64,000 nucleotides of DNA from an uncultured Acetatifactor sp. (GCA_934394815.1 CAKRRD010000006.1:1-64000), one strand, 5' to 3'. Numbered from the stretch's first letter, positions 7,755 through 16,463 are shown. Notes: a model not told the origin generated them from the letters alone. Translations and numbers: made by a program.

Positions 7755-8798
7755 ATGATAAAACATACAAGAGAGAAACAAGTAAAGATCGTAGCGGCCG
7801 GACTGGCACTGTGCATGCTGGCAGCACCACTTTCCGTATCCGCTGCGGAGAACAGTGTCCTGATGGCTTCCGGCGGTGTGGCCTCCGTTCTGGAAACGGA
7901 GCGTTCTCTGGAAGAGTATATCCAGATTGCACAGGATGCCCAGGGAGCTTCCTGGGGCTATACCAATATCGGTGTGGCCAATGTGGAATCCGGGAATCTG
8001 AACGTGAGAGCCGTACCCTCCACAGACGGGAAACTGGTGGGAAAGCTTCCGAAGGATGCAGCCTGTGAAGTAATCGAGACTGCAGACGGATGGTCTCATA
8101 TCAAATCCGGTGAAGTGGAAGGTTATGTCAGCAAGGACTTCCTACTGACCGGACCGGAAGCCAGAATCCGTGCCATGGAACTGGTGCACACGGTGGCTAT
8201 TGCCAATACCGACGGCCTGAATGTGCGTCAGGAGCCTAACACCACCAGCGAGATCGTGACCCAGGTGGGACAGGGAGAAGAGATGGAATATGTGGAGAAC
8301 GGCTCCGATGGCTGGGTGAAGATCTCCATTGACGGGGAAGATGCTTATGTATCCCAGGACTATGTCACTGTGGAGGAAAAGCTGGATACTGCCATCACCA
8401 TGACAGAACTTCTCTACGGACAGGGGGTATCCGATGTCCGCGTAGACCTGGTAGAGTATGCAAAGCAGTTCGTGGGTAACCCGTATGTATGGGGAGGCAC
8501 CAACCTTACCAAGGGTGCGGACTGCTCCGGCTTCGTACTCAGTGTATTCAAGAAATATGGTATCACCCTGAGCCATTCCTCCAGAGCACAGGCTAACGAG
8601 GGAACCAAGATCAGTGCTTCTGAACTGAAGCCTGGCGATCTGGTATTCTACGGTAACGGTAAGGGCACCATCAATCATGTAGCTATCTATATCGGCGGCG
8701 GACAGGTCATCCATGCCAGCAGCCCGAAGACCGGTATCAAGATCAGCAGTTATAAATACCGTACTCCCGTGAAATGCGTCCGGGTGATTCAGGATTAA
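7755..8798 (+). CDS. Secreted NlpC/P60 cell-wall hydrolase with two SH3b domains
   Basis: The 347-residue exported enzyme is expected to cut peptide bonds in peptidoglycan. A signal peptide (basic start, hydrophobic core, likely cleavage after SVSAA near residue 32) is followed by two bacterial SH3 domains (about residues 75-135 and 148-205; both carry the LNVRxxPxT/S signature). A C-terminal NlpC/P60 domain (about 230-347) follows. The catalytic triad reads C257 in ADCSGF, H308 in NHVAIY and H320 in VIHASS. The start is the first ATG after GAGAG, behind a perfect promoter, so the gene is monocistronic, and a terminator follows. It could serve in cell separation or wall turnover. Confidence 0.92.
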   Translation: MIKHTREKQVKIVAAGLALCMLAAPLSVSAAENSVLMASGGVASVLETERSLEEYIQIAQDAQGASWGYTNIGVANVESGNLNVRAVPSTDGKLVGKLPKDAACEVIETADGWSHIKSGEVEGYVSKDFLLTGPEARIRAMELVHTVAIANTDGLNVRQEPNTTSEIVTQVGQGEEMEYVENGSDGWVKISIDGEDAYVSQDYVTVEEKLDTAITMTELLYGQGVSDVRVDLVEYAKQFVGNPYVWGGTNLTKGADCSGFVLSVFKKYGITLSHSSRAQANEGTKISASELKPGDLVFYGNGKGTINHVAIYIGGGQVIHASSPKTGIKISSYKYRTPVKCVRVIQD

Positions 8799-8821
8799 TA
8801 TTGGATAGAATTTAAAGTGTA

Positions 8822-8859
8822 AAGGCATTGCAGCGCCTGCTGGCGGGCAATGCCTTTTT
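8822..8859 (+). terminator. Intrinsic terminator after the NlpC/P60 gene
   Basis: AAGGCATTGC (8822-8831) pairs with GCAATGCCTT, followed by further T residues to 8859. The loop contains an internal GCGCC/GGCGG pairing. Confidence 0.9.
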
Positions 8860-8897
8860 GATATCCTGAAGAAGGATATTCGGAAGCGTTTTTGTAA

Positions 8898-8926
8898 TTG
8901 CGTTTATAGAGGAACTGTGATACTAT
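8898..8926 (+). promoter_or_regulatory. Candidate promoter for the receptor-GGDEF gene
   Basis: TTGCGT (8898-8903), 17 bases, then TACTAT (8921-8926). Transcription would begin near 8933, which rules out an ATG at 8931 as the start codon. Confidence 0.5.
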
Positions 8927-8996
8927 TTTTATGTGTCTTAGACGGTGTTCGACTGGGTACAGCAGCAAATATAATGAAACGAATTGGGTGATGGGT

Positions 8997-10919
8997 ATGC
9001 GCAAAGTAGCTTTGATCACGGACGGTTGGAGACGCCTGTTTACATATGCCTGGCCGTCGGGAATCCTGCAGAGGATCTGGGAGACCGGCGAGGATGTCAA
9101 TCTGTACATTTTCAATAGTACAGGTAACTGGAGCAGGGATGCCGGATACAACAAGGCAGAGTACAATATTTACAATCTGCCGGACCTGTCCGATTTTGAC
9201 GGAATTATCTTGGAATTAAATAATATCAGTTCTCCTGCGGTGCTTGCGGACGTGATCAGCAATGCCAAGCAATCGGGACGGCCCGTGGTATCCATTGCCA
9301 ATGAACTGGGAGATTTTTATTATGTGGGGATTGATAATTATTCGGCCATGAAGCACGTCATTGCACATCTTCATGAGGTGCATGACTGCAAAAAGTTCTG
9401 GCTGTTAGTGGGAGCGCAGAACAATTATGAAAGTAGCTGCCGCCTGCAGGGAATGCTGGATTATGCCAGAGAACATAAAATAAAGATTGGCAAGGATGAT
9501 ATCTGGTACGGTTCCTTTGATTATAAGAGCGGACTGGAGGGCTACAGACACCTATGGAATCAGCATAAGGAGCTTCCGGATGCAATCATCTGCATTAATG
9601 ATAACGTGGCGGTTGCGGTATGTGAAGCCGCAGCACAGATGGGATTTCATGTACCGGACGATTTCCGTGTCACGGGATTTGATAATTTTGACAAGGCGGG
9701 CTTCTATACTCCCAGTATTACGACTGTGGGACATATCCGGGAAGATGCTGCTTACCAGGGGATGGATGTCCTCCTGCGCCTCTGGGCAGGGGAGAATGTA
9801 CCCAAATACAATTTCACCGGAACGGAAATGCTGTGGCAGGAGAGCTGCGGCTGTGGTACGGGCAGCAGCCGGGATGCGAGAGCGCATCTGAAGGATCAGA
9901 TCATGTACGGTGTGGAGAGCGAAGAATTCGATGAGGAAGTACTCTCCATGGAAGCGGAAATGATGCAGTGCAATACGGTGGAGGAGATGATGTATTGTAT
10001 CCCGCAATGTATTCCTTCCTTGAAATGCGATGCTATGTATCTTGTACTGGATGATCATCTGAACGCTTATAAAAAAGAGGCGGAAAAAAGTATTCACCTA
10101 GATGCGGCACCTTCGGACGAAGGCTTTTTTGTACATGGCTATCCGAGGCAGATGCAGATGACCTTTGCCTATGAGAGAGACCAGAGACTGAATCTGGACA
10201 GACAGGAAGTGGACGGAATCTTCCCCACGTTTGACTATCCGAAGCCGGGACAGGATTTTTTGTTCCTGCCGCTGCATTTCGGAGAGCGTACGGTGGGTTA
10301 TGTGGTCATCCGTAATGCGGTCTATCTTATGGAGAAGCAGTACCTGTTCCAGATCATGAACGCATTGACCCGTTCCATGGAGAACCTTCATAAAAAAGAA
10401 ATGCTCGCATATATGAATAAAAAATTATCCTCGCTGTATATCATGGATACTCTGACCGGCATGTACAATCGCATGGGATACCAACAGCTGGGAGAGGAAG
10501 CGTTCCGGATCTCGAGACTGAATGGTCGCAGGCTGTTGATCCTGTTTGTCGATCTGGACAGGCTGAAATATATCAATGATACGTTCGGCCATGAATATGG
10601 CGATATGGCCATCTGTGCAGCAGCCAGGGCATTGATGCAGTGCAGCAGCCGTGATGCGGTGCCAGCCAGAACCGGCGGTGATGAATTCGTCCTGGTACAG
10701 ACGTATCAGTCTGATGAAGCCTCGAGAGATCTGGTCCATCGGATCCGCAGAACACTGGAGGCGGAGGGAAAAGCACAGAAGCTGCCATTCCCGCTGGCCA
10801 TGAGTATCGGAACGGTAGTGACGGATCCGGACAGCAATCTGACCTTTGCGGATTATGTAAAACAGGCTGACAGCCTGATGTACGAAGAAAAAGTACAGAA
10901 ACGTGCTGCCAGAAACTAA
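8997..10919 (+). CDS. Periplasmic-binding-protein-like/GGDEF fusion, predicted cytoplasmic diguanylate cyclase
   Basis: The 640-residue protein starts MRKVALITDGWRR. The first ~280 residues have the fold pattern of LacI/GalR-type sugar-binding domains (alternating strands, ICINDNVAVAVCEAA, VTGFDNFDKAGFYTPSITTV). A Cys-rich turn (ESCGCGTG) and a middle region with no named domain follow. A GGDEF domain (about residues 480-635) comes last, with DTLTGMYNR, LFVDLDRLKYIND and intact GGDEF at 560-564. The inhibitory RxxD motif five residues before GGDEF is absent. There is no DNA-binding helix-turn-helix, signal peptide or membrane helix, so it probably senses a soluble ligand in the cytoplasm and makes c-di-GMP. 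An upstream ATG at 8931 coincides with the expected transcription start. Confidence 0.88.
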   Translation: MRKVALITDGWRRLFTYAWPSGILQRIWETGEDVNLYIFNSTGNWSRDAGYNKAEYNIYNLPDLSDFDGIILELNNISSPAVLADVISNAKQSGRPVVSIANELGDFYYVGIDNYSAMKHVIAHLHEVHDCKKFWLLVGAQNNYESSCRLQGMLDYAREHKIKIGKDDIWYGSFDYKSGLEGYRHLWNQHKELPDAIICINDNVAVAVCEAAAQMGFHVPDDFRVTGFDNFDKAGFYTPSITTVGHIREDAAYQGMDVLLRLWAGENVPKYNFTGTEMLWQESCGCGTGSSRDARAHLKDQIMYGVESEEFDEEVLSMEAEMMQCNTVEEMMYCIPQCIPSLKCDAMYLVLDDHLNAYKKEAEKSIHLDAAPSDEGFFVHGYPRQMQMTFAYERDQRLNLDRQEVDGIFPTFDYPKPGQDFLFLPLHFGERTVGYVVIRNAVYLMEKQYLFQIMNALTRSMENLHKKEMLAYMNKKLSSLYIMDTLTGMYNRMGYQQLGEEAFRISRLNGRRLLILFVDLDRLKYINDTFGHEYGDMAICAAARALMQCSSRDAVPARTGGDEFVLVQTYQSDEASRDLVHRIRRTLEAEGKAQKLPFPLAMSIGTVVTDPDSNLTFADYVKQADSLMYEEKVQKRAARN

Positions 10920-10927
10920 AAAGTGTA

Positions 10928-10956
10928 TTTACAACAGAAGATTATTGTGCTATATT
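10928..10956 (+). promoter_or_regulatory. Promoter for rpsO
   Basis: TTTACA (10928-10933), 17 bases, then TATATT (10951-10956). Confidence 0.65.
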
Positions 10957-10971
10957 GAAACAGTATGATTA

Positions 10972-11019
10972 GCCGATGCTCAGATTACGGACGCTCCGAC
11001 CTTAGTCTTGGTATCCGGC
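10972..11019 (+). promoter_or_regulatory. Structured leader upstream of rpsO, candidate S15 autoregulatory RNA
   Basis: GCCGAT (10972-10977) can pair with ATCCGGC (11013-11019, one bulged base). It encloses a clean hairpin CGGA-CGC-TCCG (10988-10998) and a smaller GAC-CTTA-GTC pairing. Branched leaders bound by S15 are known upstream of rpsO in several bacterial groups; that this one binds S15 is inference. Confidence 0.45.
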
Positions 11020-11044
11020 GTTTAAAAAACAGGAGGAAAAAGAA

Positions 11045-11311
11045 ATGATTTCTAAGGAAAAGAAAACAGCCATCATGAACGAGTATGCAAGAACCCCCGG
11101 TGACACCGGTTCACCTGAGGTACAGGTAGCGGTCCTGACTGCAAGAATCCAGGAGCTTACCGAGCATCTGAAGGAGAACCCCAAGGATCATCATTCTCGT
11201 CGTGGTATGCTGAAGATGGTAGGTCAGAGACGTGGTCTTCTGGAGTACCTGAAGAAGAAGGATATCGAGAGATATCGTGCATTAATTGAGAAGCTTGGCT
11301 TAAGAAAATAA
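11045..11311 (+). CDS. rpsO: Ribosomal protein S15
   Basis: The 88-residue 30S subunit protein binds 16S rRNA at a three-way junction. It begins [27 protein letters not shown] and ends with the conserved [16 protein letters not shown]. The block [22 protein letters not shown] is the RNA-binding core. Length matches the family exactly. AGGAGG lies 9 bases before ATG. It is immediately upstream of pnp, a widely kept pairing. Confidence 0.98.
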   Translation: MISKEKKTAIMNEYARTPGDTGSPEVQVAVLTARIQELTEHLKENPKDHHSRRGMLKMVGQRRGLLEYLKKKDIERYRALIEKLGLRK

Positions 11312-11321
11312 TGCTGACTGG

Positions 11322-11368
11322 TGAGCGGGGTCTGCCGATTGCATCGGCGCTCCGCTTCTCTTGTTTCT
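11322..11368 (+). terminator. Hairpin after rpsO, likely partial terminator
   Basis: A perfect inner stem GCCGAT-TGC-ATCGGC (11334-11348) sits inside an outer AGCGG/CCGCT pairing (11324-11328 with 11352-11356). It is followed by a pyrimidine-rich but not pure T stretch. Confidence 0.5.
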
Positions 11369-11380
11369 CATTCTATGCAT

Positions 11381-11575
11381 ATGTGCGGTGGCTATATGTG
11401 GCATCGGCACATAAAAGGTAACACGCGGGATGGAAGTGAGCCCCGAGACCGCTGAAAAGGTTATGTTGTGAATGTATGGCAACATGAATTTTTCAGTAGT
11501 TTCGGTAATCCTCCAGCCCGTGGAATAATCATTTATATCGTAACGTGGCACCAAAGATAACCGTCACAGTACGAT
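11381..11575 (+). promoter_or_regulatory. Large structured leader RNA of pnp
   Basis: The 279 bases between rpsO and pnp contain no gene but fold extensively. ATGTGC (11381-11386) pairs with GCACAT (11407-11412). A nested arm is built from CACGCGGGATGGA (11422-11434) with TCCAGCCCGTG (11512-11522), CCGAGA (11443-11448) with TTTCGG (11500-11505), CTGAAAA (11452-11458) with TTTTCAG (11490-11496) and ATGTTG (11463-11468) with CAACAT (11480-11485). Next to the ribosome-binding site, ATCGTA (11537-11542) pairs with TACGAT (11570-11575). Confidence 0.65.
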
Positions 11576-11590
11576 GGATAGGAGGAATTT

Positions 11591-13681
11591 ATGTATCAAA
11601 GTTACAAGATGGATCTTGCAGGCAGACCTCTGGTTGTAGATGTTAACCGTGTAGGTAAGCAGGCAAACGGATGTGCATTCATGCACTATGGTGATACCAC
11701 TGTTCTCTGTACCGCAACCGCTTCCGAGAAGCCCAGAGACGGTATCGATTTCTTCCCTCTGAGTGTAGAGTACGAAGAGAAAATGTACGCTGTGGGTAAG
11801 ATCCCCGGCGGCTTCAACAAGAGAGAGGGCAAGGCAAGTGAGAACGCGATTCTGACCAGCCGTGTCATCGACAGACCCATGCGTCCTCTGTTCCCTAAGG
11901 ATTACCGCAATGATGTAACCCTGAACAACATGGTAATGAGCGTAGATCCCGAGTGCCGTCCCGAGCTGGTAGCCATGATCGGTGCTGCAATCGCAACCTG
12001 CATTTCCGATATTCCGTTCGATGGCCCCTGTGCAATGACCCAGGTAGGCATGATCGATGGCGAGCTCATCATCAACCCCAGCCAGGAGCAGTGGAAGAAG
12101 GGCGACCTGAATCTGACCGTTGCTTCTACCAGAGAGAAAGTAATCATGATCGAAGCAGGAGCCAATGAGATTCCTGAAGCGGCCATGATCGAAGCTATCT
12201 ACAAGGCTCACGAAGTGAACCAGACCATCATCGCTTTCATCGATCAGATTGTAGCAGAAGTTGGCAAGAAGAAGCATGAGTATACCAGTTGTGCGGTTCC
12301 TGCTGAGATGTTCGAGGAGATGAAGAAAATCGTATCTCCCGCTGAGATGGAAGAAGCTGTATTTACCGATGATAAGCAGACCCGTGAGGAGAATATCCGC
12401 GTGATCACCGACAAGCTGACCGAGGCTTTTGCTGAGAACGAAGAGTGGCTGGCTATCTTAGGTGAGGCTGTATATCAGTACGAGAAGAAGACGGTTCGTA
12501 AGATGATCCTGAAGGATCACAAGCGTCCCGACGGTCGTGCCATCACCCAGATCCGTCCTCTGGCAGCAGAGGTGGATATCATCCCCCGTGTACATGGCTC
12601 CGCTATGTTCACCCGTGGACAGACCCAGATCTGTAACGTATGTACTCTGGCACCTTTGTCCGAGCAGCAGAAGATCGATGGCTTGGATGAGAACGAAGTA
12701 AGCAAGAGATATATGCATCATTATAATTTCCCTTCCTATTCCGTAGGTGAAACCAAGCCTTCCCGCGGACCCGGAAGACGTGAGATCGGTCACGGTGCTC
12801 TGGCGGAGAGAGCCTTGATCCCTGTACTGCCCAGTGAGGACGAATTCCCTTATGCAATCCGTACCGTATCTGAGACCTTTGAGTCCAACGGATCTACCTC
12901 CATGGCTTCTACCTGTGCTTCCTGCATGTCCCTGATGGCAGCAGGCGTACCTATCAAGAAGATGGTAGCAGGTATTTCCTGTGGTCTGGTAACCGGTGAG
13001 ACGGATGACGATTTCGTTCTGCTGACCGATATCCAGGGACTGGAAGACTTTTTCGGAGATATGGACTTTAAGGTAACCGGTACTACCGAAGGTATCACTG
13101 CGATCCAGATGGATATTAAGATCCACGGTCTGACCAGACCAATCGTAGAGGGTGCTATCGCAAGATGCCGTGATGCAAGACTCTTCATCATGGATACCTG
13201 CATGAAGCCCGCTATCTCTGCTCCCAGAACAGAGGTTGGCAAGTACGCTCCCAAGATCATCTCCATTCAGATCGATCCCGACAGAATCGGAGATGTAGTA
13301 GGTCAGCGCGGCAAGACCATCAATGAGATCATCGCCCGTACCGGCGTGAAGATTGATATTACTGATGACGGTAAGGTATCTATCTGCGGTACTGACAAGG
13401 AAATGATGGACAAGGCTCTGGATATGGTAAAGATCATCACCACTGATTTCGAAGAAGGCCAGATCTTCAAGGGCAAGGTAGTCAGCATCAAGGAATTCGG
13501 TGCATTCATTGAATTTGCACCCGGTAAGGAAGGCATGGTACACATCTCCAAGATCGCCAAGGAGAGAATCAACCGTGTAGAAGATGTCCTGACTCTGGGG
13601 GATGTTGTTACCGTAGTATGCCTGGGTAAGGATAAGATGGGCAGAATCAGCTTCTCCATGAAGGATGTAGCACAGCAGTAA
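11591..13681 (+). CDS. pnp: Polyribonucleotide nucleotidyltransferase (PNPase)
   Basis: The 696-residue phosphorolytic 3'-5' exoribonuclease acts in mRNA decay. Two RNase PH domains are present (about residues 10-140 and 310-540, with FNKREGKASENAILTSR in the first and PGRREIGHGALAERAL in the second), separated by a helical region. A KH domain (about 554-615, with VGQRGKTINEII) and an S1 domain (about 619-690, with FKGKVVSIKEFGAFIEF) form the RNA-binding tail. TAGGAGG lies 6 bases before ATG. The gene follows rpsO, with a long folded leader between them that is likely to control it, as pnp is autoregulated in other bacteria (inference for this species). Confidence 0.98.
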   Translation: MYQSYKMDLAGRPLVVDVNRVGKQANGCAFMHYGDTTVLCTATASEKPRDGIDFFPLSVEYEEKMYAVGKIPGGFNKREGKASENAILTSRVIDRPMRPLFPKDYRNDVTLNNMVMSVDPECRPELVAMIGAAIATCISDIPFDGPCAMTQVGMIDGELIINPSQEQWKKGDLNLTVASTREKVIMIEAGANEIPEAAMIEAIYKAHEVNQTIIAFIDQIVAEVGKKKHEYTSCAVPAEMFEEMKKIVSPAEMEEAVFTDDKQTREENIRVITDKLTEAFAENEEWLAILGEAVYQYEKKTVRKMILKDHKRPDGRAITQIRPLAAEVDIIPRVHGSAMFTRGQTQICNVCTLAPLSEQQKIDGLDENEVSKRYMHHYNFPSYSVGETKPSRGPGRREIGHGALAERALIPVLPSEDEFPYAIRTVSETFESNGSTSMASTCASCMSLMAAGVPIKKMVAGISCGLVTGETDDDFVLLTDIQGLEDFFGDMDFKVTGTTEGITAIQMDIKIHGLTRPIVEGAIARCRDARLFIMDTCMKPAISAPRTEVGKYAPKIISIQIDPDRIGDVVGQRGKTINEIIARTGVKIDITDDGKVSICGTDKEMMDKALDMVKIITTDFEEGQIFKGKVVSIKEFGAFIEFAPGKEGMVHISKIAKERINRVEDVLTLGDVVTVVCLGKDKMGRISFSMKDVAQQ

Positions 13682-13715
13682 GCTGTGAAAGCGTAGAATA
13701 TATGATATGATAAGG

Positions 13716-13755
13716 AAGATCCGTTGTGCAGACAATACTGCAGGACGGATCTTTT
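13716..13755 (+). terminator. Intrinsic terminator of rpsO-pnp
   Basis: AGATCCGT (13717-13724) pairs with ACGGATCT (13745-13752). An inner TGCAG/CTGCA pair extends the stem, and TTTT overlaps and follows. Confidence 0.9.
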
Positions 13756-13813
13756 CCGTTATCGGAACCCAAAGGGCCGATAGTGTGGAAGAGTAACGGA
13801 AAAAGGGTACAAA

Positions 13814-13845
13814 AAAAGCACCTACATGACGGTATAGGTGCTTTT
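13814..13845 (-). terminator. Terminator of rpsT
   Basis: AAAAGCACCTA (13814-13824) pairs perfectly with TAGGTGCTTTT (13835-13845). Read on the minus strand it is followed by seven T residues. It could also act on the + strand behind pnp. Confidence 0.85.
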
Positions 13846-13879
13846 GTATGTCTTAAATTCTGTACCAGTGCAAGAAAAA

Positions 13880-14143
13880 TTAAGCCATTCCGTTGACAGC
13901 TTTGCTCAGACGGGAAACCTTTCTTGCAGCGTTGTTCTTGTGGTAAACGCCCTTAGAAGTAGCCATCTCGATGGTCTTGGTAGCAGCGGTTAATTCAGCC
14001 TTAGCTGCTTCCTTGTCACCGGTCTCGATTGCAGCGTATACCTTCTTGATAGCGGTCTTAACGCCGGATCTGATAGCTTTGTTTCTGTCAGCTCTTGTGC
14101 GGGATACTAAAATTCTCTTTTTTGCAGATTTAATGTTAGCCAA
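13880..14143 (-). CDS. rpsT: Ribosomal protein S20
   Basis: This 87-residue Lys/Arg/Ala-rich primary 16S rRNA-binding protein starts MANIKSAKKRILVSRTRADR, which matches the family N terminus. The start codon is TTG at 14143-14141, eight bases after GGAGG. An ATG five codons upstream lies directly against that GGAGG and is not used in my reading. A UUG start is also known for rpsT of Escherichia coli, where it limits translation and supports autoregulation; whether that holds here is inference. The gene faces pnp and is divergent from gpr, as in Bacillus subtilis, where rpsT, gpr, spoIIP, lepA and hemW are neighbours. Confidence 0.95.
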   Translation of the reverse strand: MANIKSAKKRILVSRTRADRNKAIRSGVKTAIKKVYAAIETGDKEAAKAELTAATKTIEMATSKGVYHKNNAARKVSRLSKAVNGMA

Positions 14144-14239
14144 GTCGTACACCTCCATAATGTATACAATAAAATTATAATTTACAAGAAATGTTTCACT
14201 TTAGCCAGACACGGAAGACTAACGTAAACATACTATTGT

Positions 14240-14268
14240 AGTTTAGACAATCCGGAAGCTTTTGTCAA
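14240..14268 (-). promoter_or_regulatory. Promoter of rpsT
   Basis: On the minus strand, TTGACA (14268-14263) and TAAACT (14245-14240) are separated by 17 bases. Confidence 0.7.
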
Positions 14269-14331
14269 TACATATTTTGCGGATTTTTGTAAAAAATGTA
14301 TTGATAAGAAAGGCAGACGGAAGGTGAGAAA

Positions 14332-15252
14332 ATGGAAACTTTTCAGATCAGAACGGACCTGGCCCTGGAGGCGAGGGAAAGCGTCAACGAAGAAGAAAGC
14401 AAACTGCGGGGGGTATCGGTGGAGGAACACTATGAGGAAGAGACGGATATCCGGATCACCAAGGTGACCATCGACACGAAAAATGCGGAAAAAACGCTGG
14501 GGAAGCCCATGGGCATCTATGTGACCATGGAGGCACCGGCCATGGTGGAACCGGATGACGATTATCACCGGGAAATCTCGGAGGCGTTGGCGGAAGAACT
14601 GTCGAAGATGCTGCCGGGAGAAGCGGAGGAATTGTCGGTACTGATCGTGGGGCTGGGGAACCGGGAGGTGACGGCGGATGCTTTGGGACCGCAGGTGGTA
14701 GACAATCTGCTGATCACCAGACATGTAGTCAGAACCTATGGCAAGGCAGCCTATAACTGTACCCGGATGAATCTGGTCAGCAGCCTCGAGCCGGGAGTCA
14801 TGGCGAAGACCGGTATGGAGACCGCGGAGATCATAAGTGGTGTGGTGAAGGAGACCACACCGGATGTACTGATCGTGGTGGATGCGCTGGCAGCGCGCAG
14901 TACCAGGAGATTAAACCGCACAATCCAGATCACCAATACCGGAATTCAGCCCGGTTCGGGGGTGGGGAATCACCGCAATGCCCTGACCGAAGAGACGCTG
15001 GGAGTGCCGGTGATCGCCATCGGGATCCCTACGGTGGTGGATGCTGCCACTATTGTGGGGGATGCCCTGGAGAAGCTGATGAGCGGGGAGAAGGAGTTCG
15101 ATGCGGTCAAATATATGGGACAGCACCGCATGGTATTTGCGGAATTGAACAATATGTATATGACCGGAAAAGATATTGATTCCGTGATCAAACGGGTCAG
15201 TTACACCGTCTCCGAGGGAATCAATATTGCCATGGAAAAAAACTGGGCATAA
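14332..15252 (+). CDS. gpr: Germination protease GPR
   Basis: The 306-residue A25-family aspartic-type endopeptidase degrades small acid-soluble proteins when a spore germinates. The N-terminal propeptide shows the expected self-cleavage context, FQIRTDLALEARE. The core carries GLGNREVTADALGPQVVDNL, the METAEIISG block and VVDALAARSTRRLNRTIQI, which include the two Asp residues typical of the family, then PGSGVGNHR. The start has AAGGTGA 8 bases upstream. It lies 44 bases before spoIIP. Sporulation sigma factors probably transcribe it, but I could not find a convincing sigma-F or sigma-G promoter by eye. Confidence 0.95.
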   Translation: METFQIRTDLALEARESVNEEESKLRGVSVEEHYEEETDIRITKVTIDTKNAEKTLGKPMGIYVTMEAPAMVEPDDDYHREISEALAEELSKMLPGEAEELSVLIVGLGNREVTADALGPQVVDNLLITRHVVRTYGKAAYNCTRMNLVSSLEPGVMAKTGMETAEIISGVVKETTPDVLIVVDALAARSTRRLNRTIQITNTGIQPGSGVGNHRNALTEETLGVPVIAIGIPTVVDAATIVGDALEKLMSGEKEFDAVKYMGQHRMVFAELNNMYMTGKDIDSVIKRVSYTVSEGINIAMEKNWA

Positions 15253-15296
15253 TTGCATATATATAAAAGAGAATGTGCGGAAGGGGAACGCGGACA

Positions 15297-16463
15297 ATGA
15301 AGATCCCTGATACTTGTGCCTGCCGGATCAGGTTGTTTCTGCTGACAGTTGCCTGCGGTCTTCTGATGGCGGACGGCGGAGAAAATGAATTCCCAGTGTT
15401 TGCCGACGGGGAAGCTTTGCTGGGAGAAGAAGGCGGCTCCGGATTATTGTTACAACAAAGCATGCAGGAAGTGGTGTCACTTCTGGGTTACGGGGTTCTG
15501 GCAAAACAGGGAACGCAGTACCCGGAAGAGGATGAGAGTACCTATAGGACACTGACAACGGAGGATCTGATCAGCGAAGAACTGCTACTGCCGCAACCAC
15601 AGACGACACCCGTCCAGACGGCATGGAGCCTGGAAAATACGGAACCGGTAGTGACAGAAGCAGCTGCAAATGTTTTTCTTCCTGCCTCGCAGCAGGTACA
15701 GATCGATCTGACACAGCTGAAGGATTATGAGACGCTGGTACGGAATTTTTATGCCATAGATGCCAACACCATGGCAGGAAGCGATCAGTTATCTGTGGAA
15801 AAACTTCTGGGAATGAATATGATGTTGTCGCCCGAAGAGGGAGCGGAGCCACAGATCCTGATCTATCATACCCATTCCCAGGAGGCCTTTGCGGATTCCA
15901 CACCGGGAGATGTGAACACCGGCATCGTGGGTGTGGGAGAATATCTGACGCAGATCCTGACGGAACAATACGGCTATCGAGTGCTGCACCATACCGGACA
16001 ATACGATGTGGAGACCAGAGACAATGCTTATTCCAGAGCACTTCCGGCAGTGGAACAGATTCTTGCAGAGAACCCTTCCATACAGGTAGTCATCGATCTG
16101 CACCGGGATGAGATAGCGGAAGGCACGCGGCTGGTGACGGATATTCAGGGGAGACCTACGGCAAGATTTATGTTTTTTAACGGACTCAGCCGTACCCGTA
16201 AGACGGGAGACATCGACTATCTGGTCAATGAGAACCAGGAGGCCAATCTGGCATTTTCCTTTCAGATGCAGTTAAAGGCCGCGGAATACTATCCGGGACT
16301 GACCCGCAGGATCTATCTGAAGGGCTACCGGTACAATATGCACCTGCGTCCCCGGACACTGCTGGTGGAACTGGGAGCACAGAACAATACCGTGGAAGAG
16401 GCCAGGAATGCCTGTGATCCGCTGGCACATATTCTCAATATGGTACTTCAGGGGGAGCAGTAA
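15297..16463 (+). CDS. spoIIP: Stage II sporulation protein P
   Basis: The 388-residue mother-cell peptidoglycan hydrolase (amidase and endopeptidase) works with SpoIID and SpoIIM to drive engulfment. It starts MKIPDTCACRIRLFLL with an N-terminal hydrophobic export/anchor segment. A variable linker follows, and the catalytic domain begins near residue 185 with ILIYHTHSQEAF (H191 and H193). VVIDLHRDEI near residue 265 and LVELGAQNNTVEEA near the C terminus complete the zinc-site pattern. AAGGGGAA upstream fixes the ATG at 15297 rather than one at 15273. It follows gpr by 44 bases, the conserved arrangement in spore formers. Confidence 0.93.
   Translation: MKIPDTCACRIRLFLLTVACGLLMADGGENEFPVFADGEALLGEEGGSGLLLQQSMQEVVSLLGYGVLAKQGTQYPEEDESTYRTLTTEDLISEELLLPQPQTTPVQTAWSLENTEPVVTEAAANVFLPASQQVQIDLTQLKDYETLVRNFYAIDANTMAGSDQLSVEKLLGMNMMLSPEEGAEPQILIYHTHSQEAFADSTPGDVNTGIVGVGEYLTQILTEQYGYRVLHHTGQYDVETRDNAYSRALPAVEQILAENPSIQVVIDLHRDEIAEGTRLVTDIQGRPTARFMFFNGLSRTRKTGDIDYLVNENQEANLAFSFQMQLKAAEYYPGLTRRIYLKGYRYNMHLRPRTLLVELGAQNNTVEEARNACDPLAHILNMVLQGEQ

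Noticed and set aside
12458..13735. 425-codon minus-strand frame opposite pnp
   Set aside because: It lies fully over the KH, S1 and second RNase PH domains of pnp and shows no domain of its own.
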